Below, in pieces: positions 8,786 through 15,684 of a DNA stretch of 33,087 nt (positions are counted from its first letter, which is position 1; each line of letters starts with the position of its first letter). This DNA is from Bryobacterales bacterium. Lineage in GTDB: Bacteria > Acidobacteriota > Terriglobia > Bryobacterales > Bryobacteraceae. The DNA is taken from positions 1 through 33,087 of the forward strand of contig CANIIC010000023.1 of assembly GCA_947467395.1 (NCBI GenBank), given 5' to 3'. The notes under the pieces were generated by a model that saw only the letters and a list, made by a program, of their open reading frames with translations, made no database searches and was not told the DNA's origin. Position numbers and translations under genes: made by a program.

Positions 8786-10099
8786 TTATTGGACGGTTAC
8801 GTTCTGACCGTCGTACAAGTCTTGGAGATGGTCGGTGGCGAGCACGGCGTCATCGGGGATGCCGGCCAGGATTCGAATCTTGTCGCCCAGAGTTTCGCCG
8901 ATCTGGACCACGGCGACACGTGCTTTGCCTTCGACGATCATGTAGACCTGCGAAGAGTTGGTGGTGGTGTCGGTGAGGACGGCGTCACGCGGAACAAACA
9001 CGCCCTTGGTGCTGCCGGGCAGGACGACGCGGGCGGTGGCGAACATGCCGGGCTTCAGGGCGAGGTCCGTATTCGGGAAGCTAGCTTCGGCGATGAAGGT
9101 GCGGGAGTTGGTTTCGACGGCGGGGTTCACTGCGGTGACCTTGCCTTTGAAGATGCGGTCGGGGAAGCCTGTGACCGACGCTTCCACTTGCAGGCCGACC
9201 TTCACACTGGGCGCGTAGGTCTGCGGGATTTGCAACTGGAGCTTGACGGGCGTGATGCGCAGGATGGTGGCGATGGTCGCGCTGGTGGCGACGTATTCAC
9301 CGGCGGCCACGGGGCGCGAACTCACGTAGCCGGCGAAGGGCGCTTTGATGTCGACATCGGCCAGAGCCTTGCGGGCCAGCGATACCTGCGCGCGAATCGC
9401 CTGGAGCGAGGCTTCCTGGGTGCCGACGCCCTGGTAGTTCTGGCGAGCATTATTCAGCGCGGCTTCATAGGTCTGACGGGAAGCGTTGGCCTGTGCCTGA
9501 GCGGTTTCGGCGGCGGTGCGGGCACGATCGTAAGCGCTGCGGGAGACGTCGCCGCTCGCGATCAGGTTGGCGTAGCGCTGTGCGTCGGCTTCGGCCAACT
9601 TGGCTTGCGCGGTGGCGGATTCAAACGATGCGCGGGCCGCCAGCACTTCCGGGACGCTGTTCGGGTCGAAATTCTGCGTGCCGCTCAAACCGATGCGCGA
9701 CTGGGCCTGACGCACGGAGGCTTCGGCCTGCTGCTGTTGCGCGAGGGCTTGATCCAAACGGAGCTTTGCGTCGCGTTCGTCCAGGCGGGCAATAACCTGG
9801 CCTTCTTTCACTTGATCACCGACATCCACCAGCGTCGTGAGGATCACGCCGGGGCTGTCCGGGGCGACGCGCGAGGTTTCCTGGGCGACGAAACTGCCGG
9901 TGGCCTGGACGGAGGCCGAGACTTCCTGGATAGAAACTTTGGTGGCATGGACGGCGGCCGTCTGCGACGGGGCCTTCGTTTCGGACTTCGCACTGACGGC
10001 GGTTTCCGGCTGCGATTTGCCACAGGCAGCGGTGAAGACAAGAGCCGCCGCTAGGGCGAGAATGGGGAACATAATATTTTGGATGCGGATGGGCTTCAT
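8786..10099 (-). CDS. RND efflux periplasmic adaptor, lipoprotein
   Basis: The 437-residue protein has a lipoprotein signal ending in the lipobox FTAAC with C26 as the acylation site, so it should be anchored to the inner membrane. It then follows the membrane-fusion-protein order. A first half-lipoyl segment has VILTTLVDVGDQVKEGQVIARLD (about 84-107). A long alpha-helical hairpin rich in Ala and Gln (about 108-240) meets the outer-membrane channel. A second half-lipoyl segment has DIKAPFAGYVSSRPVAAGEYV (about 247-270). Beta-barrel and membrane-proximal regions complete the C-terminus. The ATG overlaps the TetR stop by one base (TAATG), so translation is probably coupled to the repressor. The neighbours are the RND pump 13 bp downstream and TetR immediately upstream. 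Confidence 0.94.
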   Translation of the reverse strand: MKPIRIQNIMFPILALAAALVFTAACGKSQPETAVSAKSETKAPSQTAAVHATKVSIQEVSASVQATGSFVAQETSRVAPDSPGVILTTLVDVGDQVKEGQVIARLDERDAKLRLDQALAQQQQAEASVRQAQSRIGLSGTQNFDPNSVPEVLAARASFESATAQAKLAEADAQRYANLIASGDVSRSAYDRARTAAETAQAQANASRQTYEAALNNARQNYQGVGTQEASLQAIRAQVSLARKALADVDIKAPFAGYVSSRPVAAGEYVATSATIATILRITPVKLQLQIPQTYAPSVKVGLQVEASVTGFPDRIFKGKVTAVNPAVETNSRTFIAEASFPNTDLALKPGMFATARVVLPGSTKGVFVPRDAVLTDTTTNSSQVYMIVEGKARVAVVQIGETLGDKIRILAGIPDDAVLATDHLQDLYDGQNVTVQ

Positions 10100-10797
10100 T
10101 ACGAACCTAACTTTTTGAGGACTGCGCCTTTTTTCTGGGCGGAAGCGGGCTGCAGGCCTCCTAGTAAAAACTCTGTGAATTGTTCCAGCACGGCGTCGTC
10201 TTCCTGTTGGAAGGCGGCCATGCCGAAGATGTACTTGCTCATGGCGAATTGCAGGGCCGGGGCGAACAGAGCCACGGTCAGGGCGTCGGGGTCGCCTGCA
10301 CGGAAAGCCCCATCTTTTTGTCGCGACACGATGTAGCCACTGATGAAGTCGAGCACCGGCAGTCCCAGTTGCTGATGCGCCAGGTCGGCCAGGGCATGGC
10401 CTTCCAGCCAGGCGTACATCATCAGGCGATGGAACTCGCGGTTATCGCGGAAACTGCTCAGGATGTGACGCAGCATCTCGCGGACCAGATTGCGATCGTC
10501 CTTGGCCGAGGCGCAGCGCTTGAGTTCCTGCATGAACTCGTGCGAGCCAGCTTCGTCCGCGTGCGATTCGAGAATTGCGCGATACAGATCCTCTTTGGTA
10601 GCGAAGTGCCGGAACAGGATGCCTTCGCTTACGTCGCACGCCGCGGCGATGTCCTTGGTGCGGGTGCCGCTGAAGCCGCGTTGCGAGAATAGGTGAATCG
10701 CCTGCTCAATCAGCTGCTGCTTGCGATCTTCCGAAGACAAGCGTTTGCGGGAGGACGGCTCAAGCGCAGGAACAGAGGTCGGGGCAGGGGATGACAT
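10099..10797 (-). CDS. TetR-family repressor, probable local regulator of the efflux operon
   Basis: The 232-residue protein starts at an ATG preceded directly by a TTG in frame; the ATG is preferred. A Ser/Pro-rich N-terminal extension of about 22 residues precedes the TetR_N domain (about 25-72). Its helix-turn-helix TRTKDIAAACDVSEGILFRHF (about 45-65) and following KEDLYRAILE are typical. The C-terminal ligand-binding half is all-helical and unassigned. The C-terminus is basic (AQKKGAVLKKLGS). It is the first gene of the efflux operon and joins the adaptor gene by a one-base overlap. A palindrome that fits a TetR operator lies 5 bp upstream of its ATG, covering the predicted transcription start, so it very likely represses itself and the whole operon until a ligand binds. 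The ligand is unknown. Confidence 0.93.
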   Translation of the reverse strand: MSSPAPTSVPALEPSSRKRLSSEDRKQQLIEQAIHLFSQRGFSGTRTKDIAAACDVSEGILFRHFATKEDLYRAILESHADEAGSHEFMQELKRCASAKDDRNLVREMLRHILSSFRDNREFHRLMMYAWLEGHALADLAHQQLGLPVLDFISGYIVSRQKDGAFRAGDPDALTVALFAPALQFAMSKYIFGMAAFQQEDDAVLEQFTEFLLGGLQPASAQKKGAVLKKLGS

Positions 10798-10801
10798 CAA
10801 G

Positions 10802-10815
10802 TGAGTACTTACTCA
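10802..10815 (-). promoter_or_regulatory. Predicted TetR operator palindrome
   Basis: TGAGTA (10802-10807) and TACTCA (10810-10815) are perfect inverted half-sites separated by CT. The palindrome sits between the -10 hexamer and the TetR start codon, spanning the expected transcription start. This is the usual place for a TetR autorepression site. Binding by this particular TetR is inferred. Confidence 0.75.
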
Positions 10816-10845
10816 ATTATAGGTCGACCGCCCGGAGCACGTCAA
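10816..10845 (-). promoter_or_regulatory. Promoter of the TetR/efflux/two-component operon
   Basis: On the minus strand TTGACG (10840-10845) and a perfect TATAAT (10816-10821) are separated by 18 bp, a good housekeeping-sigma promoter. The transcription start would fall near 10809, inside the operator palindrome, leaving a leader of about 12 nt before the ATG at 10797. No Shine-Dalgarno sequence is visible in that short leader. Confidence 0.7.
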
Positions 10846-10881
10846 CTTCGGCAGCTTCCAGCCGGATGCTAGGCTAGACAG

Positions 10882-11580
10882 ATGCGCCGTTTTATTGCCG
10901 CGACTTCTGTGTCGCTTGCCCTGCTGATGGCGGGCTGCTCCAAACAAGGAAGCACCCCCAGTGAAGACACCGCCAAAGCCGCCGGTTTAAATACCGACGA
11001 AGAGAAGACCATCTACGCCATCGGTTTGGTGATGAGCCGCCAGTTGACCCCGCTGTCACTGTCGCCCGCCGAACTGGAGATCGTGAAGCACGCGCTCTCC
11101 GATGCCGCGAATAACAAGCCTGCGGTGAGCCTGGAAGAATGGGGCCCGAAGATCGACAGCCTGCTGCAGATTCGCGAGAGCAAGCTCTCCGGCAAAGAGA
11201 AGGAAGCCGGCAAGGCGTTTGAAGACAAGGCTGCCACTGAAGCGGGCGCCGTTCGTCTTCCCAGCGGCCTGGTCTACAAAGAACTGACGGCCGGCACCGG
11301 CGCGCAGCCGACCGCGGGCAGCACAGTGAAGGTGAACTACAAGGGCACGCTGACCAACGGCACGGAGTTCGATTCGTCCTACAAGCGCAACCAGCCGGCC
11401 GAATTCCCGCTGGGCAACGTGATCCCGTGCTGGACCGAAGGCGTGGCCAAGATGAAGGTGGGCGGCAAAGCTCAGTTGGTCTGCCCGTCGGCGATCGCGT
11501 ACGGTGACGGTGGCCGTCCCCCGCAGATCCCGGGCGGCGCGACGCTGGTGTTCGAAGTCGAACTGCTCGAAGTAAAGTAG
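10882..11580 (+). CDS. FKBP-type peptidyl-prolyl cis-trans isomerase, lipoprotein
   Basis: The 232-residue product has a lipoprotein signal ending LLMAGC with C19 as the likely lipidated residue. Residues about 33-123 form the helical FKBP_N dimerisation/chaperone region (AKAAGLNTDEEKTIYAIGLVMSRQL is replaced here only in detail from the family pattern), and about 143-231 form the catalytic FKBP domain. Key features are VNYKGTL, EFDSSY with D164, AEFPLGNVIPCWTEGV, the AYGDGG turn and the C-terminal LVFEVELLEV strand. This FkpA/Mip-like layout implies a folding helper in the periplasm or at a membrane surface. It is divergent from the TetR operon and convergent with a cyclophilin-type lipoprotein. 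A -10-like TAGGCT ends only 6 bases before the ATG, suggesting a leaderless message. Confidence 0.93.
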   Translation: MRRFIAATSVSLALLMAGCSKQGSTPSEDTAKAAGLNTDEEKTIYAIGLVMSRQLTPLSLSPAELEIVKHALSDAANNKPAVSLEEWGPKIDSLLQIRESKLSGKEKEAGKAFEDKAATEAGAVRLPSGLVYKELTAGTGAQPTAGSTVKVNYKGTLTNGTEFDSSYKRNQPAEFPLGNVIPCWTEGVAKMKVGGKAQLVCPSAIAYGDGGRPPQIPGGATLVFEVELLEVK

Positions 11581-11597
11581 TTTCGTAGCAAGCTCAG

Positions 11598-11623
11598 AAG
11601 GGGACAGCGCAAGCTGTCCCCTT
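11598..11623. terminator. Shared bidirectional terminator hairpin
   Basis: AAGGGGACAGC (11598-11608) pairs perfectly with GCTGTCCCCTT (11613-11623) around the loop GCAA, a GNRA-type tetraloop on the plus strand. The arm ends give a short T-tract on the plus strand (CTTTTCT) and A/T on the minus strand (CTTCTGAG). It lies 17 bp after the FKBP stop and 7 bp from the cyclophilin stop, so it can end both converging transcripts. Confidence 0.8.
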
Positions 11624-11630
11624 TTCTGCG

Positions 11631-12257
11631 TTAGGGCAGAATCTCCGTCTTTGTGATGTAGTCGAGTTCGGGGAAGCGCTCAATCAGGTACTCGTTGCTG
11701 CGGTCCTCAACCTTTTTTACGTCGATCTTCAGGCCGACATCTCCGTAGCCGGAGTACAGCTTGTCGACCACATCCATCCCTTCGACGACTTTGGCGAACG
11801 GAACGAAACTCGTTTTGTCCAGTTCCTTGTTGTTCTTCAGGTTGATGAAGATCTCTGTGGCTCGGGAGTTCGGGCCGTTCTGCGCGAAGCTCACCGTGCC
11901 GCGCGTATTGTCCAACACTCGCGCGTCGTCGGGGATGAAGTATTGACGCCACTTCCGGTGAACTTTGGGGTCGGCGTTGACACCGAACTGGGCGATGAAC
12001 TTCGGCACGACACGGAAGAAGCGGGCATCTTTGAAATAGTCCATCGTCAGCAGTTCGTGAAAACGATCGACGCCATGGGGCGACCAAGTTCGGTTTGTCT
12101 CGATCACGATGTCGCCTTTCGACGTCGTGAACTTCACCTTGAAGGTTTCGGGGACGACAGACTTCTTAGGTGCTTCCGCCTTGGGGGCTTCTGCCTGCGG
12201 TGTGCTGCTGCATCCAACCAAAGTGATCAATGCCGCGAGGGTGATCCAGAGTCGCAT
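11631..12257 (-). CDS. Cyclophilin-type peptidyl-prolyl cis-trans isomerase, lipoprotein
   Basis: The 208-residue protein has a lipoprotein signal with lipobox LVGC (C16) and an Ala/Pro/Lys-rich linker (about 20-35). The cyclophilin domain (about 38-190) shows FTTSKGDIVIET, the ARFFRVVPKFIAQFG core with the catalytic-type arginine, GTVSFAQNGPNSRATEIFINL and SFVPFAKVVEGMDVVDKLY. This matches bacterial periplasmic cyclophilins, with the usual SQFFI replaced by TEIFI. About 20 extra residues (NEYLIERFPELDYITKTEILP) form a C-terminal tail. A TATAAT on the minus strand (12265-12270) ends 7 bases before the ATG, so the transcript may be leaderless. It shares a terminator with the FKBP gene and a 32-bp divergent promoter region with the TPR gene. 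Confidence 0.93.
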   Translation of the reverse strand: MRLWITLAALITLVGCSSTPQAEAPKAEAPKKSVVPETFKVKFTTSKGDIVIETNRTWSPHGVDRFHELLTMDYFKDARFFRVVPKFIAQFGVNADPKVHRKWRQYFIPDDARVLDNTRGTVSFAQNGPNSRATEIFINLKNNKELDKTSFVPFAKVVEGMDVVDKLYSGYGDVGLKIDVKKVEDRSNEYLIERFPELDYITKTEILP

Positions 12258-12289
12258 TTCGCCAATTATAGAAGGTCTATGATGGCGGT
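12258..12289. promoter_or_regulatory. Compact divergent promoter region with two -10 boxes
   Basis: Only 32 bp separate two divergent start codons. The minus-strand TATAAT (12265-12270) lies 7 bases before the cyclophilin ATG. The plus-strand TATGAT (12278-12283) lies 6 bases before the TPR ATG. At these distances transcription would begin at or next to the A of each start codon. I see no convincing -35 hexamers, and they would have to lie inside the opposite gene. Confidence 0.5.
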
Positions 12290-13501
12290 ATGCGGATTCG
12301 ATTGTTGGCGCTGATGTTGACCGGTCCGATGCTTTGGTCCCAGACCTCCACGTGGCAAACGTTGGTTGCCGAGAAGAAGTGGGCCGCGGCCGAGCCGCTG
12401 TTGTTGCAGGCCGTCAACGCCGCTCCGCAATCGGTGCCGGAGTTGGAAGCGCTCACGCAGCTGTATCGTTCGACGGGTCGGCTGGCGCAGGCGGATCCGA
12501 TTCTGGATCGTCTTGTGCCGTTGGCTCCGACCGTGGCGAATGTGGAAGCGGCGGCCCGCGTGAAGGCCGGCCTCGGTCAGTTGGAGCGAGCCGAGCAGTT
12601 GTTCGAACGCGCGCTGGAGTTGCGGTTGGATGTGGACGCGACGCCTGTTGCCGCCATCCCGACCCGTCGTCAACTCGCGCAAGTTTTGGTCGCGCAGAAG
12701 AAATTCGGCCGCGCGGCGCAGGAAGCGCTGATCGCGGTGTCGGTGCGCACGCGTTTGCTGGGCGCGGAGCATCCGGATCTGGCCGGCGACTATGCCGTGC
12801 TCGCGCGCATTTATCAGGTGCAGAACGTTTGGCAGGAAGCGGCCAAGGCATGGGAAGACGTGGTGCGCGTGCAGTCTGCGGCCTATGGTTCTGAAGACTT
12901 GCGCGTGGCCGAATCATTGGAGAACTTGGGGCTGTGTTACGGCGAGTTCCGGCAGATCCCATCGGCCGAAGACGCCTTTCGTCGCGCGCTGGCGATTCGA
13001 CAGGTGAATCTGGGCGGCATGCATCCGGACGTCGCGGATACCACCGATGCGCTGGGCAAGCTGATGTATTCGGCAGGCCGCTATGCGGAGGCGGAGCCGT
13101 TCTTTGAACGGTCCCTCGAAATCTTTCTGGCGTACTTGGGGCCCGGCAATACGCTGCTGGCACGCAACTTCGACAATCTGGCGGTGACTGAAGCGGCTGT
13201 GGAGAAATGGACCGAGTCCGAAGGCCACTATCGCGAGGCGCTGAAGATTCGCGATGCCGATGCGGCGTTGAACCTGCATCATCTGGCGTTGGTCGAAGTA
13301 GCGCAGGAGAACGCGGTCGCGGCCGAGCCTCCGTATCGTCGCGCGCTCGAGATTCTGCAGCTCCCGGGCAACGAAAATCCCAGCTTGCTGAAGACCGTAC
13401 AGGATGAATTCGAAGGCATCCAGCAGGAACTGAAAAAGTCGCAAATCACCAAACAAGCGCCGCGCGCCAAGCGCACCCCCGTGGCCGCCAAGCAAAAATA
13501 G
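12290..13501 (+). CDS. Secreted tetratricopeptide-repeat protein
   Basis: The 403-residue protein has an N-terminal signal peptide (about 1-17, ending near LWSQ). The rest is built from helical TPR units. Early 34-residue units include EKKWAAAEPLLLQAV and LGQLERAEQLFERALEL. From about residue 150 there are 42-residue kinesin-light-chain-like units: GAEHPDLAGDYAVLARIYQV..WQEAAKAWEDVV, YGSEDLRVAESLENLGLCYGEF..AEDAFRRALAIR, GGMHPDVADTTDALGKLMYSAGRYAEAEPFFERSLEI, and later degenerate copies. The C-terminus is very basic (KQAPRAKRTPVAAKQK). It is probably a periplasmic protein-protein interaction scaffold; no partner is evident. A TATGAT box ends six bases upstream of the ATG. It ends 22 bp before the start of the DAHP synthase leader peptide. 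Confidence 0.85.
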   Translation: MRIRLLALMLTGPMLWSQTSTWQTLVAEKKWAAAEPLLLQAVNAAPQSVPELEALTQLYRSTGRLAQADPILDRLVPLAPTVANVEAAARVKAGLGQLERAEQLFERALELRLDVDATPVAAIPTRRQLAQVLVAQKKFGRAAQEALIAVSVRTRLLGAEHPDLAGDYAVLARIYQVQNVWQEAAKAWEDVVRVQSAAYGSEDLRVAESLENLGLCYGEFRQIPSAEDAFRRALAIRQVNLGGMHPDVADTTDALGKLMYSAGRYAEAEPFFERSLEIFLAYLGPGNTLLARNFDNLAVTEAAVEKWTESEGHYREALKIRDADAALNLHHLALVEVAQENAVAAEPPYRRALEILQLPGNENPSLLKTVQDEFEGIQQELKKSQITKQAPRAKRTPVAAKQK

Positions 13502-13507
13502 CCGTGC

Positions 13508-13518
13508 TACACTGAGGG
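13508..13518 (+). promoter_or_regulatory. Candidate extended -10 and ribosome-binding site of the leader transcript
   Basis: TACACT (13508-13513) is preceded by TG at 13505-13506 in extended -10 spacing. GAGGG (13514-13518) is a good Shine-Dalgarno match 5 nt before the leader ATG at 13524. Both cannot act on one transcript, since a start set by this -10 would fall after GAGGG. Either the promoter is further upstream within the TPR gene, or the leader message is nearly leaderless. Confidence 0.4.
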
Positions 13519-13522
13519 TTCA

Positions 13523-13626
13523 AATGCCCCGTTTCGCCTACGAGTTTCGATTTTGGCACCGGTTTTACACCGGCTAGCAAACGAGTGGGCATTCGCACGA
13601 CTTAAGTTTTTTTAAGACCCGCTCGT
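13523..13626 (+). promoter_or_regulatory. Transcription attenuator: alternative leader RNA structures
   Basis: Segment 1 (AATGCCC-CGTTT, 13523-13534) covers the leader start codon. It can pair with segment 2 (AAACG at 13579-13583 and GGGCATT at 13587-13593, with a 3-nt bulge). Segment 2 (ACGAGTGGG, 13581-13589) can instead pair with segment 3 (CCCGCTCGT, 13618-13626) in 9 bp with one G-U, which consumes the left arm of the terminator. CTTAA/TTAAG (13601-13605 and 13612-13616) can stack inside this antiterminator loop. Segment 2 begins two bases after the leader stop, so a ribosome reaching the stop masks it and termination follows. A ribosome stalled at the aromatic codons leaves it free. Confidence 0.8.
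13524..13577 (+). CDS. Aromatic-rich leader peptide of the DAHP synthase attenuator
   Basis: This 17-codon ORF, too short for routine gene calling, encodes MPRFAYEFRFWHRFYTG. Seven of 17 residues are aromatic amino acids made by the shikimate pathway (Phe at 4, 8, 10, 14; Tyr at 6 and 15; Trp at 11), plus one His. It has a GAGGG ribosome-binding site 5 nt upstream, and its stop codon abuts the antiterminator segment. It precedes the gene for the first enzyme of aromatic biosynthesis. By analogy with the enterobacterial pheL and trpL leaders, ribosome stalling at Phe/Tyr/Trp codons would report charged-tRNA levels. No peptide function beyond its translation is expected. The assignment rests on composition, position and the surrounding hairpins. 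Confidence 0.85.
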   Translation: MPRFAYEFRFWHRFYTG

Positions 13627-13647
13627 AAGAGTGGGTCTTTTGTTTTT
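13614..13647 (+). terminator. Intrinsic terminator of the aromatic attenuator
   Basis: AAGACCCGCTC (13614-13624) pairs with GAGTGGGTCTT (13629-13639) through 11 bp with one G-U pair, around the loop GTAA. TTGTTTTT follows at 13640-13647. This is a strong Rho-independent terminator placed 49 bp before the DAHP synthase ATG with no gene between, so it must be conditional. The upper stem overlaps the antiterminator pairing partner. Confidence 0.88.
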
Positions 13648-13695
13648 AGGAGTCCCGCCTCTGACGAGCATCTGGAAAGAGGAGCAGTGAAACCA

Positions 13696-14736
13696 ATGAT
13701 TATTTCCATCCGCCGCAACGCCAGCCGGGAAGAGGTTGAACAGGTCCGGAGCCGGATCGAAGAGTTCGGCCTGAAGGTCCATTCCATCGAAGGCGAAGAG
13801 CGTGTTGTGATTGGCGCCGTGGGCGTGGGGTCGGCCGTGACAGCCTGCCTGGAAGCGCTGGAGGCGATGCCGCAGGTTGAAAAGGCCGTGCGCATCTCGG
13901 TGCCCTACAAGTTCGTCAGCAAGGAGTTCCGCGCGACCAAGACCGAGGTCAAGATCGGCAAAGTCACGGTGGGCGGCAGTGAGTTCGTCATGATGGCTGG
14001 CCCCTGCTCGGTCGAAGGCGAGAAGCAGATTTTGGAGTCGGCGGAGCTTGTTGCGAAAGCCGGAGCGCAGTTGCTGCGCGGTGGAGCGTTCAAACCTCGC
14101 ACGTCGCCTTACGACTTCCAAGGCATGGCCGAAGAAGGCCTGAAGCTGCTGGCCAAGGCTCGCGAAGTGACGGGGCTCGGGATCGTCACGGAAGTAATGA
14201 GCGACGCCGATGTGCCGTTGGTGGCTGAATATGCGGACGTGTTGCAGATCGGCGCGCGCAACATGCAGAACTTCGCGCTACTGAAGACACTCGGCAAGTG
14301 TGGCCGTCCGATCCTGCTGAAGCGCGGCATGAGCGCGACGGTGAAGGAACTTCTGATGTCGGCCGAGTACATCGTGGCGCACGGGAATCCGGATGTGATG
14401 TTGTGCGAACGCGGCATCCGAACCTTCGAAACGGTGACGCGCAATACCTGCGACATTGGAGCCGTGGCGGCGTTGCAGGAGATGACTCACTTGCCGATCA
14501 TCCTCGATCCCAGCCATGCGACCGGCAAGCGCAGTCTGGTGCCACCCGTGTCCAAGGCCGGTGTCGCGGTGGGTGCCGACGGCCTCATTGTCGAGATGCA
14601 CCCGAATCCGGAAAAAGCGTGGAGCGATGGCGCGCAATCGCTGTCTCCGGCGGAGTTCACGAAGCTGATGGCGGACCTGCAGCCGTACATCGCTCTCTGG
14701 AAAAAGGAGCGCGCGGCCGCGGCCGTGACGGCATAA
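13696..14736 (+). CDS. aroF: 3-deoxy-7-phosphoheptulonate synthase (DAHP synthase), type I-beta with N-terminal regulatory domain
   Basis: This enzyme condenses phosphoenolpyruvate with erythrose 4-phosphate, the committed cytosolic step of Phe/Tyr/Trp synthesis. At 346 residues it matches the Thermotoga/Bacillus group. A ferredoxin-like, ACT-like allosteric domain covers about residues 1-75, and a TIM barrel follows. The barrel has AGPCSVE (101-107, metal Cys), [12 protein letters not shown] (128-139), GARNMQNF (186-193), LLKRG (207-211), CERG (237-240) and DPSHATG (271-277, metal His). The ATG at 13696 is chosen because AGAGGAG lies about 11 nt upstream and the family usually starts MII-. 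An in-frame GTG at 13687 sits too close to that site. Expression is probably controlled by the aromatic attenuator immediately upstream, in addition to allosteric feedback typical of the N-domain. The next gene follows after 9 bp. Confidence 0.95.
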   Translation: MIISIRRNASREEVEQVRSRIEEFGLKVHSIEGEERVVIGAVGVGSAVTACLEALEAMPQVEKAVRISVPYKFVSKEFRATKTEVKIGKVTVGGSEFVMMAGPCSVEGEKQILESAELVAKAGAQLLRGGAFKPRTSPYDFQGMAEEGLKLLAKAREVTGLGIVTEVMSDADVPLVAEYADVLQIGARNMQNFALLKTLGKCGRPILLKRGMSATVKELLMSAEYIVAHGNPDVMLCERGIRTFETVTRNTCDIGAVAALQEMTHLPIILDPSHATGKRSLVPPVSKAGVAVGADGLIVEMHPNPEKAWSDGAQSLSPAEFTKLMADLQPYIALWKKERAAAAVTA

Positions 14737-14745
14737 TCGAAGTAG

Positions 14746-15684
14746 ATGCGAAAGTGGCTCCCCGTTATCATTCTGTCCGCCGTGCTGTTGGGCGCGTCCG
14801 CCTACTGGTTCCATTCGAAGCCGTATGACGCGTCGCGCCTGGTGCAGATGTTGCCGCCGGACCGTTCGATCCACGTGTATCTGAACGTGGCTGCGCTGCG
14901 GTCTGCGGGGATTCTGGATACGATCGCTGGCTCGAAGTCGCTTGAAGATGCCGAGTACCGGAAGTTCGTCGACGATACGGGCTTCGACTATCGCAAGGAT
15001 CTGGATGAACTCGCGATCGCCTTCCGCGATGGCGATGTGTTCTATGCGGCGCAGGGCCGGTTCAATTGGGACAAGCTTGCGGCCTTTGCGCCGTCGCATG
15101 GCGGCAAGTGCGATCAGTTCATCTGCACCACGCCCGGCAGTCAGCCAGGCCGCAACGTGTCCTATTACATGCCGCGCAGTGGAACGCTGGCCTTAGCGAC
15201 CTCGCGCACGGCCTCCGCTGGAGACATGGTGGGTCCGGGCACGTGGCACGATGCGCCGATGATCGGCGACGCGGGGCTGTGGGTGTCGACGCCCCCGTTT
15301 GTGTTCGCGGATCTGAATAAGATGCCGGCGGGAACGCGCTCCTTCTTTTCGCCTCTCGCACAGGCCAACGCGGCGATCTTCACGTTGGGCAAGGCGTCCA
15401 ACGGTCGCGATGGGTTTGAGCTGCATATGGACGTGAAGACACGCGATGCCGATGCCGCCAAGAAGATGGCCGCGCAGTATCAGGAAGTGACGTCGCTGCT
15501 GGTGAAGATGCTGGAGCGCGACAACATGCATCCTAACCCGGCGGACCTGAGCGGCGTGTTGGTCGCGGGCAAGTTCGAAGCCGTCGAATCCCAGGTGATC
15601 GGTACGTGGCCGATTTCGAAGGCGTTCGTGGAATCACTGGCGTCCAACGTCGATCTCGGCGGCGGCAAAGAAGAAAAGAAGTAG
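14746..15684 (+). CDS. Membrane-anchored or secreted protein of unknown function
   Basis: The 312-residue protein begins with [22 protein letters not shown], an uncleaved anchor or signal peptide. The rest is extracytoplasmic and mixed alpha/beta. Visible features are [24 protein letters not shown] near the start, a short [21 protein letters not shown] segment with two cysteines that could form a disulfide, and a lysine-rich C-terminus (GGGKEEKK). The layout, with a hydrophobic leader followed by repeated strand-helix units assessing a threshold-like value, resembles uncharacterised acidobacterial proteins, but I recognise no domain. It follows DAHP synthase by 9 bp and is probably cotranscribed, so it may also be under the attenuator. 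Its stop codon directly abuts the stop of the convergent anti-sigma-like gene. Confidence 0.7.
   Translation: MRKWLPVIILSAVLLGASAYWFHSKPYDASRLVQMLPPDRSIHVYLNVAALRSAGILDTIAGSKSLEDAEYRKFVDDTGFDYRKDLDELAIAFRDGDVFYAAQGRFNWDKLAAFAPSHGGKCDQFICTTPGSQPGRNVSYYMPRSGTLALATSRTASAGDMVGPGTWHDAPMIGDAGLWVSTPPFVFADLNKMPAGTRSFFSPLAQANAAIFTLGKASNGRDGFELHMDVKTRDADAAKKMAAQYQEVTSLLVKMLERDNMHPNPADLSGVLVAGKFEAVESQVIGTWPISKAFVESLASNVDLGGGKEEKK

Noticed and set aside
13555-13570. TGGCACCGGTTTTACA resembles a sigma54 -24/-12 promoter before aroF
   Set aside because: The essential GC at -12 is AC, and the stretch is part of the leader peptide coding sequence.
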